Shown here: piece after piece, positions 16,434 through 26,837 of the stretch
Layout: each line of letters starts with the position of its first letter
How positions within the stretch are numbered: the stretch's first letter is position 1
Assembly (NCBI GenBank): GCA_947452995.1
Contig: CANGEV010000001.1
Location: 310,001-374,000 of the forward strand
Reading direction: 5' to 3'
DNA: 64,000 bases
From: Chitinophagales bacterium
GTDB taxonomy: Bacteria; Bacteroidota; Bacteroidia; Chitinophagales; CAIODY01
The notes under the pieces: generated by a model
Told to the model about the DNA's origin: nothing
Databases searched by the model: none
The model's input: the letters and a program-made list of their open reading frames with translations, nothing else
Translations under genes and position numbers: made by a program

Positions 16434-18032
16434 TTATTGAATTGAAATATCTACACGACGATTCAACTCATCTGAATTTTGGAAACGAATAGAACGCTTA
16501 CCATTTGATTTGATGTTGATACGATCAGCAGAGATACCAAAACGCTTGATTAAAATATCAGCAACCGCTTTAGCACGACGCATACCTAACTTATCGTTAT
16601 AATCATCACTGTGATGCTTATCCGTGTTACCAGAGATTGTAACAATCATCTTTGGATTAGCTAACAAAGTCATTGCAATATGCTGAATAGTTGGCATATA
16701 TTCTTTGTCAACCACATTGTTATTTGTTTTGAAATAAATAGATTCAAAAGAAATTGGAGCAATAGTAGCAGGAGCTGGAGGAGGAGGACAAACACCATGT
16801 TGATCCACTTTACAACCTACTGGAGAATGAACTTCCCAATCAAGGTTATCAGCGATACCATCGCCATCTGAATCTGGAATTTGAGCTACACCATATTGAT
16901 CAACTGGGTATCCCGCAGGAGATAAACGTTCACGATCGCGACAATCAACAACACCATCACCATCAGTATCCATTGCACGACCGGTACCATCTACACGACA
17001 ACCAGCAGGTGTATTAGATTCTTTGTCTAACAAGTCAGAAACACCATCACCATCCGTATCTGCAGCTAAGTCAGATTGAGTAACCAATTTCTCATTGATA
17101 ATTTTATTATCGAAAGGATTAGTCCATTCAATATTTTGTGCGTTAGCATTTGTTCCTAGAATGTTATAGTTCATGGTAAAAGCGAACAAACCATATTTAT
17201 CATAAGAACCATTACGTAACCATAGTCCTGTACCGTTTGTGCTACCGTTTACAGGAGCAGCATTAACATAAGCATCTAATTTATCTGACATTACATTATT
17301 CAATGTATACTCAGCACCAACACTTATTTTATTATTCAATTTATATTTAAAACCAGTAGACATTGGGATATTAGTCTCATATGTTTTTCCGTTTTTGTTC
17401 GTGATACCTGACATGTATTTATTAGATGACAAAGCTTCACCAGTTTTTGAACTATAAATAGTGCTATTGAAAGCCACCATTCCAAAACCTAATGTAGAAT
17501 AGAAAGTATATTTACGATCATAAACTGACTTATTCGCTGACAACAAAGAATAACCTAAGTTAGACCAGTTGAAGTACAAATTAGCATTCACAGCTAACAT
17601 ATTAGTACGAAAGTAAATGCCAGTTTTAGCAGCTGCTGAACCAACATTACCTAAGCTTTGAAAGTACAATTTTTGCTCTGTGCTTGACGTTGCACTTAAA
17701 GGACGTAATGTGCCCTGTAATGTGCCATAGCTTAATAAACCTTGGAAACCGATTACATTAGAAACCATTTTTTGAGCACCAACCGTTAACATAGGTTGAT
17801 TTTCATTTTTATGACGCCAAACTTTGTAGTACTGATACATATTTATATCAGTATACGGCTGCGTAATTCCTAATTTAACAATCGCAGACCATCCTGTATA
17901 AGCTTCATTGCTTTTAAACGGATTGCGAACATTCATTCGATCAGAACAAGTTAATGCAGCAGGAGCTGTTTGTGCTTGCGTTGTAGTAGCTAAAAGAACT
18001 ACTGACAAAACGGATAAAATATATTTTTTCAT
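16434..18032 (-). CDS. OmpA-family protein with thrombospondin-type-3 repeats (1)
   Basis: 532 residues. Signal peptide 1-20 (ending TTQA). An outer-membrane barrel-like part follows to about 310. Three calcium-binding TSP3-type repeats (DTDGDGVSD, DTDGDGVVD, DSDGDGIAD) come next, then a PPPPAPA linker. The C-terminal OmpA domain (SIYFKTNNNVVDKEY to NRRVDISIQ) should bind peptidoglycan. So it probably ties the outer membrane to the wall. It lies 23 bases behind the paralogue at 18056-19639, in one operon. Confidence 0.92.
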   Translation of the reverse strand: MKKYILSVLSVVLLATTTQAQTAPAALTCSDRMNVRNPFKSNEAYTGWSAIVKLGITQPYTDINMYQYYKVWRHKNENQPMLTVGAQKMVSNVIGFQGLLSYGTLQGTLRPLSATSSTEQKLYFQSLGNVGSAAAKTGIYFRTNMLAVNANLYFNWSNLGYSLLSANKSVYDRKYTFYSTLGFGMVAFNSTIYSSKTGEALSSNKYMSGITNKNGKTYETNIPMSTGFKYKLNNKISVGAEYTLNNVMSDKLDAYVNAAPVNGSTNGTGLWLRNGSYDKYGLFAFTMNYNILGTNANAQNIEWTNPFDNKIINEKLVTQSDLAADTDGDGVSDLLDKESNTPAGCRVDGTGRAMDTDGDGVVDCRDRERLSPAGYPVDQYGVAQIPDSDGDGIADNLDWEVHSPVGCKVDQHGVCPPPPAPATIAPISFESIYFKTNNNVVDKEYMPTIQHIAMTLLANPKMIVTISGNTDKHHSDDYNDKLGMRRAKAVADILIKRFGISADRINIKSNGKRSIRFQNSDELNRRVDISIQ

Positions 18033-18055
18033 ATTATTTAATGTACTTGCTTTAA

Positions 18056-19639
18056 TTATTGATTAACTGTAAAATCAACGCGACGGTTATGCTCTTTACG
18101 TGTTGACAATGGCTTATTCGCACCATTGCTTTCAATTGTAATGATTCTATCTGAAGCGATATGGAAGTTTGTTGTCAAATATTTTGCAACAGCATCAGCA
18201 CGACGTTTTCCTAAAGCATTATTATAGTTATCAGAACCATCTGAATCAGTATTTCCTGCAATTGTAATTTTGATAGAAGGGTTTGTCACCATCAAACGAG
18301 CTAAATCTGCTAATTGCTTGTTATAGCTTGATTTGATAACTGTTGAATTAACATCAAAATAAATTGAAGGTACCGCTAGAATGCAATTACGAACCTTTGC
18401 ACTATCATTACGAGCACCGATTGTTACACCACGGAAATTAACCAATGCACCCGCTTTTGATTGTGGTTCCATATCACGGATGTCTGAAACACCATCACCA
18501 TCTGCATCAGCTGCAATACCATTTTCATTTACACTTGCACCTTTAGGGGTAAACAATTCTTCATCTTTATAATCTGATACACCATCACCATCCACGTCTA
18601 ATGCCTGACCAGCACCATCAACTTTAGCTGTTGAAGGAGTATTCAATTCTTTATCAAAAGCATCACTTACACCATCCTTGTCTGCATCGTTTAATAATGC
18701 TTTCAATTTACTCATTTCATTATCCATTGCTTTGATAAGAGCGAATTCAGGATCATTCCATTCGATATTCTTATTTGCTTTATTTTCAGAACCAATTTTG
18801 TAATGAAGATTAAAACCAACTAAAGCATATTTATCATTAGCATACCCCGCAAAAGGAGTAGGGTTGATATACGCTGTTTTATAATATTTATTGCCTTGTG
18901 CACCTAAATCATTTACTCCATCCAATTTGTCAGAAGCAACAAAACGAAGAGAAGCTTCGATACCCAAATCTAAACGATCGTTCAATTGGTATTTAATACC
19001 TGAACCTACAGGTAAAATTGCATCACGAACACCTTTCAAGAATCCACTTTCAGAAGGATTATAAGAATAACCATGTAGATAAGTAACTTCTTTAGCGATA
19101 GTAGCATTGTCTACAGCATAAAGCGCTTCCACTTTAGGATTATAAATAGCCATGCCCAAGCCTACAAACGAATACATACCCCATTTGCGAGCCTTAGCAT
19201 GTTTGTTGTTTGCAACATTTGCAAACCATGAAAGATTCGTCCAGTTTACATATAAATTAACCGTACCGTCCTTAATAGGCGTATGAAAATAGATTGGGCG
19301 AGTAAAACCAAGACGTTGGTAACCCATTGCCTCTGTTGTAAATCGATTAGTAGTATAAGTAGGAGAAATGCCTTGAATTGATCCAATATTTGCATCTACC
19401 TTAATCCCAATTGCATGAGAAAACATATAAAGAAAATCAATTCCTCCGAAAGCTTGATATTCACTATGACTGTTTTTAGGAGTCTTGAAGAATTGATGAC
19501 TACGAACATCCGTGTAAGCCAAGGTTGTTCCCACACGCAATCCTAAAGACATAGGGGTATACTTCGACTGCGCGAAAACTGAAAAGCTAACCACACTAAG
19601 TATTGCAGAAGCTAAAATTGATTGACGAAGAAACTTCAT
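18056..19639 (-). CDS. OmpA-family protein with thrombospondin-type-3 repeats (2)
   Basis: 527 residues from the ATG at 19639; the upstream ATG at 19672 adds an unlikely 11-residue prefix to the signal peptide. The architecture is the same as the gene downstream: signal peptide (ending SVFAQ), barrel-like part, three TSP3-type repeats (DADKDGVSD, DVDGDGVSD, DADGDGVSD), OmpA domain (IYFDVNSTVIKSSYNKQ to NRRVDFTV). The two are tandem paralogues. The -7 box TATTTTTG lies at 19670-19677. Confidence 0.92.
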   Translation of the reverse strand: MKFLRQSILASAILSVVSFSVFAQSKYTPMSLGLRVGTTLAYTDVRSHQFFKTPKNSHSEYQAFGGIDFLYMFSHAIGIKVDANIGSIQGISPTYTTNRFTTEAMGYQRLGFTRPIYFHTPIKDGTVNLYVNWTNLSWFANVANNKHAKARKWGMYSFVGLGMAIYNPKVEALYAVDNATIAKEVTYLHGYSYNPSESGFLKGVRDAILPVGSGIKYQLNDRLDLGIEASLRFVASDKLDGVNDLGAQGNKYYKTAYINPTPFAGYANDKYALVGFNLHYKIGSENKANKNIEWNDPEFALIKAMDNEMSKLKALLNDADKDGVSDAFDKELNTPSTAKVDGAGQALDVDGDGVSDYKDEELFTPKGASVNENGIAADADGDGVSDIRDMEPQSKAGALVNFRGVTIGARNDSAKVRNCILAVPSIYFDVNSTVIKSSYNKQLADLARLMVTNPSIKITIAGNTDSDGSDNYNNALGKRRADAVAKYLTTNFHIASDRIITIESNGANKPLSTRKEHNRRVDFTVNQ

Positions 19640-19669
19640 GGTTCTTGGTTTGAGATTATTGGTTTTGTG

Positions 19670-19677
19670 CAAAAATA
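19670..19677 (-). promoter_or_regulatory. -7 box of the ompA pair
   Basis: TATTTTTG on the minus strand, a perfect TAnnTTTG, 30 bases before the ATG at 19639. This supports the shorter start, since the longer one would begin at about the transcription start. No -33 TTG at the right distance was found. Confidence 0.5.
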
Positions 19678-19717
19678 ACTTAAAATTTCAAAAATCCTAC
19701 TGATTACAGTCAATTAA

Positions 19718-22561
19718 CTAGATTTTTATGGTAAAACCTAACAATAAATGACGCGGTTCGTTAATTCTTGAAGGATTTTGACCTTGAGACAACAAAGAAC
19801 TTCTTGTATCTCTTGGATCCAGATACATAGGATCCTTCCATTCCGTAGGAACAGGATCTCCTAATTTATAATAGGTTCCAGTTACCGGATTTACTATTTG
19901 ACAGTTTTTATTATTCAATAAATTAGTTACTTCAAAGGTAATGGCAACAGAATGTCCTTTAACTGTCCACCACTTTTTTAAGTTGGCACTCATTAAAAAA
20001 CTGCCTGTACTTAATTTGGAAAACTTATGGGAAGGGTCAGAATCCAATTCATAGATTGGACGCCCAGAATTAGGCTCATTACCTGTATAAAGATATGGCG
20101 TATAACGTCGTCCACTACGATAAACAGCATCAACATATAGCGCAATATGATTCAACCAAGATTTACCAAACAGGCCACCAGCTTTCACATCTTCTTTGAA
20201 CAAACCATATGCCTTTATATCCCAAGGGGAATCCCAAGCCAAATAGGTTTCTTTCGGCGAAATACGCGTACCATTTGTTAGGATATCTTTGATGGCATCT
20301 GAAGAACTTGAAGATTGACCCGTCGCAACACTATATGCAGCACTTAGCTGGCCTTCAAACCATTTCCCAATACGTTTTTGATAAGCCGCTTCAATACCAC
20401 GAATACGTGCATAGTCGGCATTAACATAAATGGTTCTATTTACCTCACGCCCAGTAACATCCTTTACTGGAATGGTCATCGATGTAATAAAATCATATTT
20501 ATCCTTCCAATAGGCCGAAACAGTAAGCGCATCCTTACTCGTTATTTGAGATTTTAGGCCTAACTCATAACTAATATCAACTTCGGGATTCAAATCAGGG
20601 TTACCAATTTTTGAAAGCGTGCTCCGATCAGCATAGTAAGGATCCAAGCCTGGATATACATAGGATGGATGCGGTGCTACGGTAGAATGCCCATAGTTAA
20701 AGTACATTACCTGGTTTTCTTTAATTGGAAAAGAGGCAGATACCTTCGGTAATAAGCGCAACTTAATACGACGACCCGCAATACCAATAGAATTATCAAA
20801 ATACGATTGGCGAATTTCATCACGAATCGGACTATTGGGATCCAATACAGCACGATCTGTAAATTTACCCGGCATCCAGCCTTCTAAACGCAAACCAAAA
20901 TCAGCAACAAGTCCTCTAAACTTAAAATGATCATTCGCAAATAGGGCCATTCTTGTAGGATAAACATGCCAAACGTCACTAATATCCCCCAAACGAAAAC
21001 TTTGCGTTTGTTCACCATTTGACATGGTAATCGGAGCACCAATCCATGGGCGATAAATATCGATCCACTGCATATCTTGTTGCTTCACCTCCTCGCCTAT
21101 ATCAAAGCGATTCATCGAATTTAACGAATAACAAGTTGCAATCGTTTTTAACGTTAACTCTTCCACATAGTGATCATGCCACAAAGTTGCGATACCGCCA
21201 TTATTATAAAAACCGCTCGCCGCCTGTACAAACACAATAGAATCACTAGGGTTAAATTGCGTCGTAGGGAACGTAACTATACTTCTTGGATCGAACTCCG
21301 AATTAACTACATCCGGACGCCATTGTCTACCATTCGCATCCGCTCTTAAATGCACATATAAACGTGAAGCAGTAACCTTATACGACCAACGTTTATTGAT
21401 TAATTGAAACCAATTCAATGATTCCAAATTAGTATCGTGTGAATAGGTATTCGCATTATCCGGACTTAGAGCAAACGCATATTGGTAGCCAGGTGTGAAG
21501 GAAACATCATTCCCTGTAATGCGTAACATATTCACATCCTGATTAATGTTTAATGACCGCACATAAGTGAATGATAATTTCATTTTAGGAGAGAAATTAT
21601 AATTCAACTTAACATTCGCGGCCCAACGATTATCTTGGCGTGGTGAGAAAGCTGCATTCGGATATAAACTCGACACCAATTGATTCGCAGGTGTATTGAA
21701 ATAGTTGTCAGAAACCATATTTTTCACACTCATGAAGACACGGAGCTTATTCTTTTTCGAAGTTGGAATACTCCCTCCAATACTTGCATCCTGAATCGTT
21801 TGATTAAAATAAGAATTCCATTTTTTATTAAACCCTAAATTGTCCTGCTTGCGAGTATAGCTCACTTCCCATTTATCGCCACCTGTTCGAGTAGAAGTGC
21901 TTACCACACCTGCTGTAGCATTACCATACTCAACACCTGCACCACCTGTAGTCACTTCTACATTATCAATAGCATTCGTTCCTAGATCAATACCAAACCC
22001 CGTACCGGCCAATGGGTCACTCGCTGAAACACCATCAATATAAAATCCTGTTTCATAGGTTCGACCGCCACGAATATGTATCCCTTCCACATTTTGAACA
22101 ACCCCTGTCTGCGCATTAATAAGGCTTTGTACATCCTTAACAGGCGCTGCATCAATAACATCCTTACCTACTGTCTTTTGTGTTTTACTATTATCGACGT
22201 CAATTAAAGGCTTATCACCATATACTGTAAGCTCCTTTCCTGAAACCATTACAGAGGTCATATCAAAATTCAACTCTTTATTCTCCCCTGCCTTTAGTTT
22301 AATGCCCGTAAAAATTTGCTTTTCATAACCAACATAAGTACACTCTACGGAATACTCTCCCGGAGGAATATTTGCAATTTCATATTTACCGTCCAACTCG
22401 GTAGTTGCACCGAGGGAAGTACCCTTTAAATAGACATTCACGGACATCAACGGTTCATTATTCTTAGTGTCACGTGCAATACCATGTAAAGAAGCCTTGT
22501 TTTCAGCCAATGCAGGAAGTGTGCACAGGGTTAAAAGCAATAAAAGCAATCGATTTTTCAT
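19718..22561 (-). CDS. TonB-dependent outer-membrane receptor
   Basis: 947 residues. Signal peptide 1-19 (ending PALA). A carboxypeptidase-regulatory-like beta-sandwich covers about 22-105 (SLHGIARDTKNNEPL to VGYEKQIFTGI). The plug domain runs from about 115 to 235 (DVQSLINAQTGVVQ, IHIRGGRTYETGFYIDGV). A long 22-strand-type barrel ends in HLLLGFTIKI. It takes up a large solute using TonB energy. No SusD-like partner gene is next to it, so a polysaccharide system is not indicated, and the ligand is unknown. It shares a 78-base divergent region with the OstA-like gene. Confidence 0.93.
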   Translation of the reverse strand: MKNRLLLLLLTLCTLPALAENKASLHGIARDTKNNEPLMSVNVYLKGTSLGATTELDGKYEIANIPPGEYSVECTYVGYEKQIFTGIKLKAGENKELNFDMTSVMVSGKELTVYGDKPLIDVDNSKTQKTVGKDVIDAAPVKDVQSLINAQTGVVQNVEGIHIRGGRTYETGFYIDGVSASDPLAGTGFGIDLGTNAIDNVEVTTGGAGVEYGNATAGVVSTSTRTGGDKWEVSYTRKQDNLGFNKKWNSYFNQTIQDASIGGSIPTSKKNKLRVFMSVKNMVSDNYFNTPANQLVSSLYPNAAFSPRQDNRWAANVKLNYNFSPKMKLSFTYVRSLNINQDVNMLRITGNDVSFTPGYQYAFALSPDNANTYSHDTNLESLNWFQLINKRWSYKVTASRLYVHLRADANGRQWRPDVVNSEFDPRSIVTFPTTQFNPSDSIVFVQAASGFYNNGGIATLWHDHYVEELTLKTIATCYSLNSMNRFDIGEEVKQQDMQWIDIYRPWIGAPITMSNGEQTQSFRLGDISDVWHVYPTRMALFANDHFKFRGLVADFGLRLEGWMPGKFTDRAVLDPNSPIRDEIRQSYFDNSIGIAGRRIKLRLLPKVSASFPIKENQVMYFNYGHSTVAPHPSYVYPGLDPYYADRSTLSKIGNPDLNPEVDISYELGLKSQITSKDALTVSAYWKDKYDFITSMTIPVKDVTGREVNRTIYVNADYARIRGIEAAYQKRIGKWFEGQLSAAYSVATGQSSSSSDAIKDILTNGTRISPKETYLAWDSPWDIKAYGLFKEDVKAGGLFGKSWLNHIALYVDAVYRSGRRYTPYLYTGNEPNSGRPIYELDSDPSHKFSKLSTGSFLMSANLKKWWTVKGHSVAITFEVTNLLNNKNCQIVNPVTGTYYKLGDPVPTEWKDPMYLDPRDTRSSLLSQGQNPSRINEPRHLLLGFTIKI

Positions 22562-22567
22562 ATTAGG

Positions 22568-22598
22568 CGAATATACAGCCTTTTTACCGTGCTTACAA
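22568..22598 (-). promoter_or_regulatory. Promoter of the TonB-dependent receptor
   Basis: On the minus strand TTG (22598-22596), 20 bases, TATATTCG (22575-22568), one mismatch from TAnnTTTG. The -7 box ends 6 bases before the ATG, so the leader would be extremely short. Confidence 0.55.
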
Positions 22599-22621
22599 TA
22601 CTAAAAAACAGGGAACAATAT

Positions 22622-22629
22622 TAACTTTG
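22622..22629 (+). promoter_or_regulatory. -7 box of the OstA-like gene
   Basis: TAACTTTG, a perfect TAnnTTTG. It ends 10 bases before the ATG at 22640, so the mRNA leader should be only a few bases. No -33 TTG at the expected distance. Confidence 0.6.
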
Positions 22630-22639
22630 CGCAATCAAA

Positions 22640-24124
22640 ATGCGCCTCCATTACCTACATACTATTTTATTACTTCTTATGTTTTCCTCTTGGGCACTTG
22701 CACAAGAAAGACAAACTGTAGAAATAGTAAATGCCGATCTTATGGAGTTTATGGAGACATCCGATGGCAAGATGAAAATCTTGACCGGCAATGTAGCCTT
22801 ACGTCAAGGCAATAACATGCTTTATTGCGACAAGGCTGACTTCAATGACGAATCAAATATAGTGCATGCCACAGGACATGTACATCTGACGCAAGGAGAC
22901 AGCGTACATTTGTATTGTAATATTTTAGATTATAATGGAAATGAGAAATACGCAAACGCCCATCAGCAAGTACGTTTGAGACAAGGTAAGTCGACACTCT
23001 ATACCGAAGAATTAAAGTACGACCTCAATAAATCTATTGGTCTATTTAATACCGCTGCTCGATTAGTCAGCGACTCCACCACCTTAACAAGTCAACGCGG
23101 AATTTATAACGGAGGAACAGGAATAGCCACTTTCTATCAGGACGTTCGACTAACAGATCCACATTTTAAAATGCAAGCTGATTCTTTCGGCGTTGATATT
23201 AATAAGCGTATTAATTATTTTATTGGATTGAGTAAAATTGATCTCGACTCTCAAAAAATAATCTGCTCCGGAGGGTTTATTGACAATATCAACAAACGAA
23301 CTCTTTTCACCAAAAACGCCTCAGTTCGGAGTAAGGGGCAATTCATTTCTGGCGATTCCATCTATTTCGATCAAAAAAAGCAAAGTGGATTGGTTACTTC
23401 GAATGGTCTTGTTTACGATAGCATTCAAAAACTGTTTGTTAAAGGCAATGAAATTCATATGTGGCAAAATCCAAACCGCATGATGGCCACTAAATCTTCA
23501 CGCATCTACGTGCTTTTAGACAAGGACACCTTACAGCTAAGAGGTGACACTTTGTGGGCAGGAAATATTCCAAACAGTAAAGACAGGTACATCTCAGCCT
23601 ATTCGCATGTACAGGTTTGGCATCCAGAATTACAGGTCGCTTGTCGGAGGATGGACTATTTCAGTAGCGACTCAACCTTTTACTTCATTGGCAATCCGAT
23701 TATGTGGGCAGATAGCACACAATTAAGCGCGGATAGCATCCTACTTACCACGGCAAACAAAAAACTAGACCGCTTATTTCTGAATCAAAATGCATTCATG
23801 GCTTCCCATGTGAAGTCGAAGTTTTATCAACAGCTTTCAGGTCGCAAGATGGATGGCACTTTCGCCGACAATCACCTAAGTTTGATAAATATCCATGGCA
23901 ATGCACAAAGTATTTATCATTCGCAAGACGACAAAGGTGCATTCATAGGAACCAACAAAGCCGCCTGCAGCTCAATGCGTATTAATTTAGAAAACAATAA
24001 AGTAAAGCAAATACGATTCTTTGGTCAACCAGAATCCGTGTTTTATCCTAGCAAGCGATTAATTAAAGAAGATCTTTTCCTAAAAGGCTTTACTTGGCGA
24101 AGTGAATTACGCCCCACCAAGTAA
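22640..24124 (+). CDS. OstA/LptA-like LPS transport protein
   Basis: 494 residues with signal peptide 1-22 (ending WALAQ). The N-terminal part has OstA/LptA-type repeats (VEIVNADLMEF, ILTGNVALRQGN, ATGHVHLTQGD) that fold into the beta-jellyroll bridge carrying LPS across the periplasm. The family in Bacteroidota is longer than E. coli LptA (about 180 residues) and lacks the LptD barrel, so this is best called OstA-like. The ATG at 22640 is chosen because later ATGs would destroy the signal peptide. Confidence 0.88.
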   Translation: MRLHYLHTILLLLMFSSWALAQERQTVEIVNADLMEFMETSDGKMKILTGNVALRQGNNMLYCDKADFNDESNIVHATGHVHLTQGDSVHLYCNILDYNGNEKYANAHQQVRLRQGKSTLYTEELKYDLNKSIGLFNTAARLVSDSTTLTSQRGIYNGGTGIATFYQDVRLTDPHFKMQADSFGVDINKRINYFIGLSKIDLDSQKIICSGGFIDNINKRTLFTKNASVRSKGQFISGDSIYFDQKKQSGLVTSNGLVYDSIQKLFVKGNEIHMWQNPNRMMATKSSRIYVLLDKDTLQLRGDTLWAGNIPNSKDRYISAYSHVQVWHPELQVACRRMDYFSSDSTFYFIGNPIMWADSTQLSADSILLTTANKKLDRLFLNQNAFMASHVKSKFYQQLSGRKMDGTFADNHLSLINIHGNAQSIYHSQDDKGAFIGTNKAACSSMRINLENNKVKQIRFFGQPESVFYPSKRLIKEDLFLKGFTWRSELRPTK

Positions 24125-24129
24125 AAATA

Positions 24130-26772
24130 TTATACACCTAGATTTTGCTCTAGTACCTTCATTTTAGCAAGCGCATCTGCCTGTTTCTTACGTTCTACCT
24201 CAACCAGCTCAGGCTTTGCATTTGCAACAAACTTTTCATTTGCTAGTTTAGCTTTCACCGATTTTAAAAACCCTTGTAAATACGCTAATTCCTTTTTCCA
24301 TTCTTCTGCTTGGGCTTCAGTATCCACCACCTGACCTGTATGTAAAAACAAACGATGTGTATCGACTACAAAGGCCGCTCCCCCATCCACTGGCGCATCC
24401 ACAAGCTTTATTTCAGACAAATTAGCTGCCTTCATTAGCGGATCACTTATGCGATTCAGTAATTCCTTTTCAGCACTAAGAATATCCAAAGCTAGTTTAT
24501 CCTTCGGCTTGATTTGTTGTTTATTTCGAACATCACGTATTGCGCTAATAAGTTCTTGCGCCAATTTACCTTCTGCTAAAATTTGCTCGTTCGGAGCTTT
24601 ATTGATTGTAAATTGTTTTACTGCCAAATCATCCTGCTGTTCATTTACAAGATGATATAATTCTTCAGAAATAAACGGCATAAATGGATGCAACAAATGC
24701 ATTAATTCTTCGAAGAAACGTTTAGTCGCTTCGATCGTTGCAGCGTCCATTGCTTGGGCTTGTCCATCCACAAATTCAGGCTTCACCCACTCCAAATACC
24801 ATGAGCAAAAATCATCCCAAATTAATTGATAAACACCTACTAGTGCTTCACTCAAACGAAAGCCTGTGATTAATGAATGATACTGATTTTTAACAGCATT
24901 TAACCGATTTTCAAACCATTCAACAGCCCACGCATTCTTCACACTTGTAGTACAATTAGCATCCGAATGCCAGCCTTTAATGAGCTTGAGCGCATTCCAA
25001 ATTTTGTTATTGAAATTACGTCCTTGTTCACAGCTACTTTCATCAAATAACAAATCATTACCAGCGGGAGACGCGATCATAATTCCGAAGCGTACAGCAT
25101 CGGCTCCAAATTGATCAATCAAGGCTAATAAGTCGGGAGAATTGCCTAATGACTTACTCATTTTTCTACCTTGCTTATCACGTACCATTCCGGTGAAATA
25201 AACACGCTCGAATGGACGTTTATCCGTAAAGGTATAACCAGCCATCATCATGCGTGCAACCCAGAAAAACAAAATATCTTGTCCGGTTACTAATGTTGTT
25301 GTCGGATAATAGTAATTAAACTCCGCATTATTTGGTTTTGTGATACCGTTAAATACTTCCATTGGCCACAACCACGAAGAAAACCAAGTATCCAATACAT
25401 CTACATCCTGCACGATTTCTTCTGCTTGCAATCCAGGTATCTTTGCTTGCAATTCAGCGATAGCAGCCTCTTTCGTTGTGGCAACAGCGAAGGTTCCATC
25501 AGGAGCATAATAAGCAGGAATTTGTTGTCCCCACCATAGTTGACGACTAATACACCAATCTTTGAGATTATCCATCCAGTATTTGAAGGTATTGTCAAAT
25601 TTATCCGGATAGAATTGAACTTCACCCGTAGCATGTGCTTGCAGTGCTTTAGGACCGAGCTCACCCATTTTCATAAACCACTGCGTAGAAATACGCGGCT
25701 CAACCACAGCATTGCTACGCTGTGAAAAACCATTCTTATTCGTAATTTCTTCTTCCTTCTCCAGCAAACCTGCTTCCAATAAAGCTTTTGCCATTTTCTT
25801 TCTCGCCACAAATCGATCATCTCCGACAAACATGCCTGCTTCGGGACTTAAAGTTCCATCCGCATTCAAGGTATCTATGATCGGGAGATTATATTTCAGA
25901 CCGAGATTATAATCCGCTAAATCGTGTGCAGGTGTAATCTTTAAACATCCTGTACCAAAGGCCATATCCACATAATCATCAAAAATAATTGGAATCACAC
26001 GACCCACTAATGGAACTTTCGCAAAAGCTCCCTTCAAATGTTTATAGCGTTCATCCGCTGGATGCACACAGATAGCCACATCCCCTAGAATCGTTTCAGG
26101 ACGGGTTGTTGCAACAGTCAACTTACCACCTACTTCATTTCCATCCTTATCACACAGCACATAGTTGATTGAATACAACTTACTTTTCACTTCACGGTAT
26201 TCTACTTCCTCATCGCTAAGGGCTGTCAATGCGGAAGGATCCCAATTAATCATTCGAGCTCCGCGATAAATAAGTCCTTTTTTATATAGATCAACAAAGG
26301 TTTCAATAACGGCTTCGTAATAATGATCATCCATCGTGAATTGAACTCGATTATAATCACAAGAACAACCTAGTTTGTGTAATTGTGAAATAATAATTCC
26401 TCCATATTTATCCTTCCATTCAAAGGCATATTTCAGGAACTCTTCACGTGTAAGTGAACTCTTGGCGATCCCACGTTCCTTCAACATAGCGACAACCTTA
26501 GCTTCTGTCGCGATAGATGCGTGGTCAGTACCTGGCACCCAGCATGCATTTTTACCCGTCATTCTTGCATGACGAACCAAAATATCTTGAATCGTTTCAT
26601 TCAAGGTATGCCCCATATGTAAAACCCCTGTTACGTTCGGTGGCGGGATGACAACTGTATATGCTTCGCGGCTATCAGGTGTAGATTTAAAATACCCTTT
26701 ACCCATCCAATGTTGGAACCAACGATCTTCAACAGAACCCGGTGTATAGGTTTTGGCTAATTCAACTGACAT
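24130..26772 (-). CDS. valS: Valyl-tRNA synthetase
   Basis: 880 residues, a class I synthetase that charges tRNA-Val. The HIGH-type motif is HMGH (52-55) in PPPNVTGVLHMGHTLN. KMSKS lies at 537-541. The editing domain (CP1) sits between them, and the tRNA-binding helical domain and C-terminal coiled coil (ending in KMKVLEQNLG) follow. Length is normal. It follows thrS by 65 bases with a terminator between, so it probably has its own promoter, which I could not place. Confidence 0.98.
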   Translation of the reverse strand: MSVELAKTYTPGSVEDRWFQHWMGKGYFKSTPDSREAYTVVIPPPNVTGVLHMGHTLNETIQDILVRHARMTGKNACWVPGTDHASIATEAKVVAMLKERGIAKSSLTREEFLKYAFEWKDKYGGIIISQLHKLGCSCDYNRVQFTMDDHYYEAVIETFVDLYKKGLIYRGARMINWDPSALTALSDEEVEYREVKSKLYSINYVLCDKDGNEVGGKLTVATTRPETILGDVAICVHPADERYKHLKGAFAKVPLVGRVIPIIFDDYVDMAFGTGCLKITPAHDLADYNLGLKYNLPIIDTLNADGTLSPEAGMFVGDDRFVARKKMAKALLEAGLLEKEEEITNKNGFSQRSNAVVEPRISTQWFMKMGELGPKALQAHATGEVQFYPDKFDNTFKYWMDNLKDWCISRQLWWGQQIPAYYAPDGTFAVATTKEAAIAELQAKIPGLQAEEIVQDVDVLDTWFSSWLWPMEVFNGITKPNNAEFNYYYPTTTLVTGQDILFFWVARMMMAGYTFTDKRPFERVYFTGMVRDKQGRKMSKSLGNSPDLLALIDQFGADAVRFGIMIASPAGNDLLFDESSCEQGRNFNNKIWNALKLIKGWHSDANCTTSVKNAWAVEWFENRLNAVKNQYHSLITGFRLSEALVGVYQLIWDDFCSWYLEWVKPEFVDGQAQAMDAATIEATKRFFEELMHLLHPFMPFISEELYHLVNEQQDDLAVKQFTINKAPNEQILAEGKLAQELISAIRDVRNKQQIKPKDKLALDILSAEKELLNRISDPLMKAANLSEIKLVDAPVDGGAAFVVDTHRLFLHTGQVVDTEAQAEEWKKELAYLQGFLKSVKAKLANEKFVANAKPELVEVERKKQADALAKMKVLEQNLGV

Positions 26773-26785
26773 ATTATTCTTGTAA

Positions 26786-26819
26786 TTAAAAACACCACTA
26801 GCTTACGCGAGTGGTGTTT
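26786..26819 (-). terminator. Terminator of thrS
   Basis: 10-bp stem AAACACCACT (26790-26799) with AGTGGTGTTT (26810-26819). On the minus strand it ends in a short T-run. It lies between the thrS stop and the valS start. Confidence 0.8.
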
Positions 26820-26837
26820 CAGGTTTTTAAAATTTAT

